From NCBI GenBank assembly GCA_902729315.2, contig LR746271.1:652001-716000 (forward strand): a stretch of DNA of 64,000 nucleotides, given 5' to 3'. This document shows positions 57,185-64,000 of this stretch, piece after piece. Each line of letters begins with the position of its first letter. Positions within the stretch are counted from its first letter, which is position 1. A program made the position numbers and the translations under genes. The notes beneath the pieces are model-generated. The model had not been told where the DNA came from. It worked only from the letters and a program-made list of their open reading frames with translations, and made no database searches. The DNA comes from Spirodela intermedia. Taxonomy: Eukaryota > Streptophyta > Magnoliopsida > Alismatales > Araceae.

Positions 57185-59376
57185 CTCCATGAGCCGCATT
57201 AGTTTTGACTCTCCCAGACAATGGAGTTGTCTCTGCTCATGGCATGTCTCTTAACTCTTCAAAAATCAATAGTAGTTGCCATTAATTCTTTTTTTAAGGT
57301 TTGTATTTTTTCCCACACACTCTTTGGACTAAATAATCCACTGGCGAGCTTGCTCCTTGGCCATATAAGTCTAAGCTTTCCTAAACCTCCTTGCCTTACA
57401 GTCAAATCCTACGAACTCAACCATATATATATACCTGAGGGAGTGCAGGTTCATGTTTATGGGCGCGCTCTTCTCCTGTTTAGCTACTCTTGAGTTGGAA
57501 GATCCGATGTGTTTAGGGAATGGATGCGTTGATCGTCCGGAAAATGAGGCGCTTCGAGTCATCCGAAGAAGGGCTCATTCTGAAACCAGATGGGATGTGT
57601 GAGACGCCCAGGTGAGGGAAATCTGGATGAATGGAAGGATGAGCTCGCTCGCCACGGCCCAATTTATTAGTAGCTGGTTAATACAATAGAGAGAGAGAGA
57701 GAACAGTAGCCACGCTAGAGAGCGCGTGGATGGAGACGGCCAACCCGCGTTAGAAAACCGTGGAGGAAGCTGGCGAGCTGCATCCTCCGTCAGAACCTCA
57801 AGGTCCTGCCATCGCAAAATCCATATTAGGAAAGGACGTCAAGAAGGGGTTGAGATAAATCTAATTCTAATTCTTAAAGCTCAAGCTAAAATAACGGAAC
57901 ACAATATATTTGACAAGGAACAAAATATCTGCTCCATAAAGACGTGCATTTATTGGGCATTCTCCAGGAATTATGGCCGGTCAAACATCCATTAAGGAGA
58001 GGCTGCTTACCCATATCTAACTCAATCTTTTTTTGGTGTCCTCTTACAACTATTTGCTTTCATTTATTTGATTCGACCATTAAGATAAAGTAAGACTATA
58101 TTTTGCTCATATTGCAAATCACACGTAGATTTCCAACTATTTGTAGCCTTAAAAATTACTATAAGAATAGGACTTTGGAAAAGGATTTGGTACCAAATTT
58201 TCTTCTCAATGAATGTTTCAAGAGAAGTCAAATAAGATATTCCTGAAAAATTTAGCAAATCTTGATTGACAGGAGGTGTGTTAAAGTGAGAATTGTGTTC
58301 AATTGGCTATATATGTTAGAGAAACATCAGTTTCAATTGTCTTCTTGCATTAGAAAAGGCATTGCTTCGATAGTAATTCAATAAAGATCCTCACTAGATG
58401 AAAAGAAAACACTAGTAACCATCTCACATGGTTTACAAGGAACTTAATTTCTTATGAAGAAAATCATAGTTGAAGAAAATCTATTGTTTCAACTAATTAG
58501 ATATGTTTTTTAGTATGACAAGCAAGATTCTCTAAGCATTCTAAACTGTCATTGTCCATTTTCATGTTGTGAGTTAGTTGCATATGTTGACCATTGATTA
58601 GATACTAGTGTTCTATCATTTTCACACCTATTTGTTAGAGTGGAAGGAAATGTAGATTCTATATGTCGCCCAGTATCTCTTTGGTCCACTTGGCTTTAAT
58701 TTCTGAGTTGACACCTAAATAGTGATATGTCAAAAAGTTATTTCATTAAAGTCATTGATTCCCTATAGACTGTGGTGAATGCATAAGAAAATATAGGAGA
58801 GATTGAGAGTGATCACATTTCCTTTTGCAGTATCCATTTCTTGGCATGTGTTGTGGTTAAATTCGTTTGAAATGGAGAGTAGAATTTGACAAAAAATCTA
58901 ATAGTATGTAAATAATAATAGTAAAGTAAATAATTTTTTTTCATACTCAACCTTTACTGTTATAAATGGAAAATCCACTATCCTCTACTTAGTAAATCTA
59001 CTCGTATCAAGATATTATTGCCTAGGGTTGGGTTTTGCAATAATCTTGACTTTTTTATCTGTCTTAAATAGCAAGAATGACCATCTATGTCATGCATTAA
59101 ACTCAATATATTGTGACTTTGAAAGGGATAGTTGAGTTGAGAAATGTTGCCGTTTCTAGTTGGGCAGCTTAATAGTAATTGACCTGTTATTTTGAATTCC
59201 AACATCCAACTGTCTCTTCAATTTGAGGCACCCTCAAGAAAGCTACCATTGGTATGATGCCCCTAGCATTCCCTATAAGTTTCTTACAATTCTGCACAAC
59301 TTGGACATGCAACTCCAAGCTTCATCTCATCTTCACTTCCTCTTTCTTGCCTTGGCCTTCTCTTGCCTAACTCATC
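56539..59376. other. AT- and CT-rich intergenic DNA
   Basis: Contains pyrimidine-rich DNA at 56940-57200 with a (CT)n run at 57156-57179, then AT-rich DNA. Frames at 57221-57493 (plus) and 57575-57817 (minus) are unrecognised. A CCTATAAGT sequence about 105 bp before the next start codon may serve as its TATA element. Confidence 0.4.
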
Positions 59377-59745
59377 ATGACTTCAAAATCTCAAGTGACT
59401 AGTGCATTCCTTATTCTCAATTTGTTCATATGGACACTAGTTTCTAGCCAACCTACGTTGACTCCCCCACCACCTCCCCCTTCCCTTTTGGGCTGTGTCT
59501 TTAACATTTTATCACTTGCTGTGTGCACTCCGATACTCTTTCTCTTAAAAGTTTTTGGGGTTGCACCAAATGATGGCCCGTGTTGTGATTTAATCAAGTC
59601 AGCTTCGAGTACTGGTGCTGTCTCATGCCTTTGCCTCGGGATTCGAATAAACCTATTTGGTTTTAATATCACTGTTCCTGGAGACATCAAGCTCTTGCTC
59701 AATCTATGTAATATGACAGTGCCTATTGGGATTGGATGTCCGTAG
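59377..59745 (+). CDS. Secreted eight-cysteine hydrophobic/proline-rich protein (HyPRP/LTP-like)
   Basis: Intact single-exon gene of 122 residues. A signal peptide of about 24 residues ends near VSSQ. A short proline run (PTLTPPPPPP) follows, then the eight-cysteine AAI/hydrophobic-seed domain with the order C, C, CC, CxC, C, C: GCVF, AVCTP, GPCCDL, SCLCLG, NLCN and a final GC. This arrangement is that of DC2.15-like hybrid proline-rich proteins of the plant cell wall and surface. The protein is highly hydrophobic (Leu/Ile-rich), as usual for them. It probably lies outside the cell; the precise role is not known. It is the only intact gene recognised in the last 20 kb. Confidence 0.9.
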   Translation: MTSKSQVTSAFLILNLFIWTLVSSQPTLTPPPPPPSLLGCVFNILSLAVCTPILFLLKVFGVAPNDGPCCDLIKSASSTGAVSCLCLGIRINLFGFNITVPGDIKLLLNLCNMTVPIGIGCP

Positions 59746-62288
59746 TTGGCAAAGGGTGGAATAGTGGTATTATCCTCAAAGAATGGTTCCATCATGTATC
59801 GAGATAATGATATGTGTTTTTTGTTCTTTTCTTGTTCTTATTGGAGTCAATAATGTTTGTAACAGTGTGTTTCATAGTCTCTTGTCATAAGAAGAAGTTA
59901 TACATGTGATATGGAAGTTGTGGTTGTTGTACTGAACTCTTGTTTGCAGATAAAGAATTTGTCTACTAATTTGTTAGCACAACAAAGTGTCCACAAAAGA
60001 GGTAAAGGGGAAGGTGGGGGAGGTTGGGCATGGGTAAGGATAACTCCTTGTTTAACATGATTTTTCACAATTACAAATTCTTGAGACTTGTTTATCTGAG
60101 CATATTTTTAAAGGATAACTATGATCTTTTGTGTAGTAAGAAAATTCAAAAATGATAATAGAAAGCCATGACTAAAAATTATTGTGAAGCTATCAAAGTC
60201 TTTGATCATTGAAAGCTGAGTGGAGTAGATATATAATTTAGCAAACCAGTTTAGAAAACTTATGGCTGAAGGTAATTGTGTATTAAGCCCAAAATCTCGT
60301 CTTATCAATTTAATTAATACCATCATGCGACTACTATGCAAAATGTACAACAGTAAAATTAGATGTTCAATTTTCATGGAAAGCATACTATTATCAAATC
60401 AAATTGATCAAGAGAATCATCATGTTGCATTGATTACCATTTTATTTCACAAGATGCTACAATATTGATAGTATTAAATGCTATCACTTGATCTATTTAT
60501 AGACTTAGGTTACAAACCTTCATTAGGATCATTCCAACATGTAAATTTCAATATTAAAAATATAATTTTTAAGAGGATAAAGAGAGGCTGTTAAATATCA
60601 ACCTGGTATTCCTTTAAAAAAGGATAGTTAAAACATTAGTGCAAATAGCTTCCTCAAAAGTAATGAATACATTTTTTGCTACTAATATTGGTAAATCTTT
60701 CAAATGTCTTGTATGAAAAATAGTACATTAGAAATCAAATGAAGTAAATGTAACCTATTCACAATGTTCTATTGGATGAAATTCATTGTTCAAAAGTAAA
60801 AAAATTCATTAAAGACTAGGAAGTGATAATTGGATAACAGTTGACATCAGTCCAAACAATTGTAGGTTAGGTAATAGCACACAATATAATTTACTTTAAT
60901 TCTAGATGTTATAAAAATATCCAGGTCCTTGTATAGTAATTGGGTAATATCGTGATTATTATTTAAGTGACCTAAAGAAGCTTGTGTAATGAATTATTTG
61001 AGTTTATTAGAATGAGTTTGCCTATTATCTAGTAATAATGAAAATAAAAAAAGTGGAAGAGGAAAAGTGGCTAAAATTTTGAAATTAAGATAACTTTTTT
61101 CATTAAGAAAAGGTCAAAACTTCTTTTGAAATAAGAAATTGATTGATCAGAATAGTTTTCAACTTTCTTGTTGATGCCCTTAGTTTTAATAATTATAAGT
61201 GAAAATTTATATTTAATGATAATAAATTATTGAATATTAATGGGTTTTAATAAATCATGAATATGTCTCAAATATTCATTACATTCAACATAATTATCAT
61301 GTGAATTATCTTTATTGATTTTATGAATTTATCCTTAATAATTAAGTGAAAGCTATTAATCATCCAAATTAAGTGAATATTTACTTTAAGAATACTTGAT
61401 TAACAAAGAATATTAGCTGAAGGATCATCTTCAAAAAGACAAGTATACAGTTAAATAAGTCAAAGAAAATCATATGAATAATCTTATCCTTTATGATTTT
61501 ATTATATAATTTTTTAGCATCTAGAAATGATTCTTGATAAGTTCTCTATGGTCTCGTGTGGATTAAGCCTAAAATAAGGTGAGATAAAGAATGAGATATT
61601 CAAAATTTTGGATAGAGCATCTTAATGTTGATACATCAGGTACTTAGGTCGACAAAAGTTCATAATCAACTTTTTGATTTCAATCCAAAGTGGACATCTA
61701 AATCATCAATTTTGAATGAAAATTGTCGAGAATAAAGAAATTCAAAGATCTGAAGGTTCAAAAGTTGTTATTGTGTATTCTGAAAAATGTCAAGTTTTTG
61801 AATGAGGATTTTGAACGTTGGATATTTGATAAAATCAAAACATTGTTAAAAGACAAAGGCTTACTTATGGGACACGACGTATAGATTTAAATAAGTTTGA
61901 CACATGAAGACTCAAGATTCAAAATCAAGCTCTTCCTTTGCCATGCATCACTAGTGCACAAGAATATTGCATCATCTTCATTTGCTAATTCTCACAAATG
62001 AATGACTCAACCATCATTGTGTTTAACCTTTTATCACGCCTTAAGGTAATTGGGTGGTGAGATGAGAGTGCTTTGGATGAAAGCACGAGGTGCTAGTAGT
62101 TGTATTTGGCATAAGAGGAGCCAAGTTTCCTAGGAAACAAACTTGAGGTATTTGGGTGGCTAATTATTTGATGGGGTGGCTGAACTGAATCATGCCACTT
62201 CAAAAGATGATGCAATGGAGTCCATTCAAGATTAAGGTCAACTTCAAGTGGGGCCTCCACTAATAATAAGAAGTCAACTTCCAAGAAA
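59746..62288. other. AT-rich DNA without recognised genes
   Basis: Two and a half kilobases of AT-rich sequence after the small secreted-protein gene. Its first 200 bp should contain that gene's 3' UTR. No domain, RNA gene or clear repeat was identified in the rest. Confidence 0.45.
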
Positions 62289-64000
62289 GTGATAATATGC
62301 TAAAACTACTTATTAATTACCTTAAAGTCAATATATTTTAGGATCAAGTGTCTTATTTTAGCATGTTATCATATATAACATTGCCTAATAATAACTTTAT
62401 AATGATTTTAAGAATTTTTTTTATTTTAAAAATATTCTTGGATTTTTTATGACTTTGTTTTAAATTTATTTTGATATATTTAAGTCATGAGGATATTTAA
62501 GTAATTTAGGAAAATACATATATTTTATTTCACACATTATAGGGGGTTTTCTATAGTTTTCTATCATTAATGACACGTGTCAGCTGCTGGATTTATGTAT
62601 ATATTTGATGGGGCATCTATGTGATACGCGGTGGCATGTTTATTTATTTTTTGAATATTTTATTCAAGCTGCATTTACGTAGAATGTGAGAAGATGGGGT
62701 ATTGCACACAGAAGGCAAGAAGACGTTGGCTGTCAGTCAATGATTGTGCCTCTTATTTCAGCGGTTAAAGACGTCTCATCACCGAAAGTGGCGATTAAGA
62801 ACATCTTGTCACCGAAAGTGATAGTTAATTACGTCTTGTCACCAAAAGCGGTAGTTAAGCACATCTTTCCACTAAAAGCAGTGGTTAAGCACATCTCGTC
62901 ACCGAATATGACGGCTAAGCACGTCTCCCACTAAAAGCTAAGTACGTTCTCCCACCAAAAGTGGCGATTAAGCACTTTCTCCCACCAAAAGTGATGACTA
63001 AGCACGTTCTCCCACCAAAAGTGACGGTTAAACACGTTCTCCCCCCAAAAGTGGTGGTTAAGCACATCTTGTCACCGTAAGCGACGGTTAAAGAGGTCTC
63101 TTCTCAACTGTCACCTTTCAGTAGTCCTTTTATAATGGAGACAACCAATCAACGACCTATTCCATCTTCTAGGATCAATATCTGATGATCTAGATGGGGT
63201 TTCAAGCCCAAATTTTGTGAGCACGATCTTCAAGATGTACTCTTCACATCCCCACATTTGGATTGACAAATCAGCTTCAAGAAGGTTGTGAAAACGAAGG
63301 AAAGGAGCTAAAGGTATTTTGAGAAAAGGCCAAGGGTATTTTGGAAAACTTTACTACTTATATGTATTCCTTTCACCCTCTTTCCTTTTCATCTTTTTGG
63401 AAGGAGTCCCAGTAGTGGTTGGCCGGAATGAAATAACTTCTATTATAAAGATTCATTATTCTTCCTCTTTTGTGTAATCTTGAGTGATCAAGAGAGGTCT
63501 CAAAGTTGAGTGTTGGAGATTAAGTTGCAAGAAGTAAAGTCATGGAGATCAACTTGTCGGAGTAAACCACCAAGCTTTGGTGACAGATAAAGGCCCAGGT
63601 TGAGCAATCTTCTTCCCTATGCTTACTTGTTTCCTTTCCTTCTTCCCTAGGGTGAAACTTAGGGTTTTAGATATGTTCTTAGTAGTTATATAATTCTTTG
63701 TCAACTTCGACCATTCTTTCTCATTAAAATGCTCTCAAAACTTCTTTTCTACAACCCCCTAGTGTCAACCCTGATCTAGGGTTTCCTTCATTACATCCTA
63801 TTTCACCCACATTTCTCATCTCTCATCTCTCTTTCTCTTGTCTATTTTCTAATCTATTTCTTCTCATTACTTGGGATTTCTTAAGATCATTAGTTTTTCT
63901 CCTTGTGGTTTGACTCCTATTTTATCCTCTCTACTTATTAGATTGATTAGGATAATGAAAATATAAATAATTTTATATAAACTCACTTAGGACCTACGAC
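62289..64000. mobile_element. Possible LTR beginning at 62289 and running off the window
   Basis: The sequence TGATAATATGCTAAAAC at 62289 starts like the LTR ends seen at 49608. An inverted partner, TTTTAGCATGTTATCA, follows within 80 bp, so the first 90 bp could form a terminal hairpin as in the LTRs above. The interval then holds a minisatellite (62761-63095) and CT-rich, TATA-containing DNA. No coding domain is present. The end and any target duplication are outside the window, so this is a suggestion. Confidence 0.35.
62761..63095 (+). repeat. Minisatellite, about 30-bp unit, roughly 11 copies
   Basis: A unit of the form GTTAAGCACGTCTTGTCACC followed by AAAAGTGGCG is repeated about eleven times with substitutions and one short copy near 62935. 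The first eight copies keep one reading frame, giving a decapeptide-like repeat (VKHISSPKAV), but there is no sensible start or partner domain, so coding is doubtful. Confidence 0.85.

Noticed and set aside
62761-63095. Regularly spaced repeats considered as a CRISPR array.
   Set aside because: Units are directly adjacent and degenerate, with no unique spacers, in a plant nuclear context. It is a minisatellite.

Overview
This is a nuclear genome segment of a flowering plant. Genes are split by AT-rich introns with GT/GC donors and AG acceptors. The protein families are plant-typical: NAC, NIPA, PPR, eight-cysteine proline-rich protein, plastid-type ascorbate peroxidase, GH35 beta-galactosidase with a C-terminal lectin-like domain. 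Several genes have very GC-rich 5' exons (OGG1, NAC, HROB-like, kinase), which fits a monocot better than a eudicot, but I cannot name the species. There are no operons; each gene stands alone.

Region 1 (0-42.2 kb) is gene-dense. In order: a short degenerate plastid-derived (atpI-like) fragment; a 19-exon beta-galactosidase (+); OGG1 (-); an ATAF-type NAC factor (-); a RING-CH membrane E3 ligase (-); a stromal/mitochondrial-type ascorbate peroxidase (-); a USP-plus-kinase receptor-like cytoplasmic kinase (-); a 3-methyladenine DNA glycosylase (+); an HROB-like OB-fold protein (+); a small two-helix membrane protein (-); a NIPA-type magnesium transporter (-); and two intronless PPR genes facing each other. 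I placed exons by splice signals and family conservation. All nine multi-exon models close in frame: 847, 430, 320, 362, 352, 737, 260, 374 and 348 residues.

Region 2 (42.2-64 kb) is AT-rich, repeat-rich and gene-poor. It holds a decayed Ty3-type gag region interrupted exactly by a 1.75-kb solo LTR with a 5-bp target duplication, a second partial copy of that LTR in inverted orientation with a 13-bp flanking direct repeat, a dead glutamine-amidotransferase fragment, one intact small gene for a secreted eight-cysteine protein, a roughly 30-bp minisatellite and probable LTR sequence at the right edge.

Functionally, three genome-maintenance genes lie within about 23 kb: OGG1 (oxidised guanine), MAG (alkylated purines) and an HROB-like recombination factor, the last two in tandem. 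An H2O2-detoxifying peroxidase lies between them. Four of about 59 modelled introns use GC donors, which looks high. I found no clearly new multi-gene system; the best leads are the splice-site pattern, the repair-gene grouping and the nested retroelement structure.
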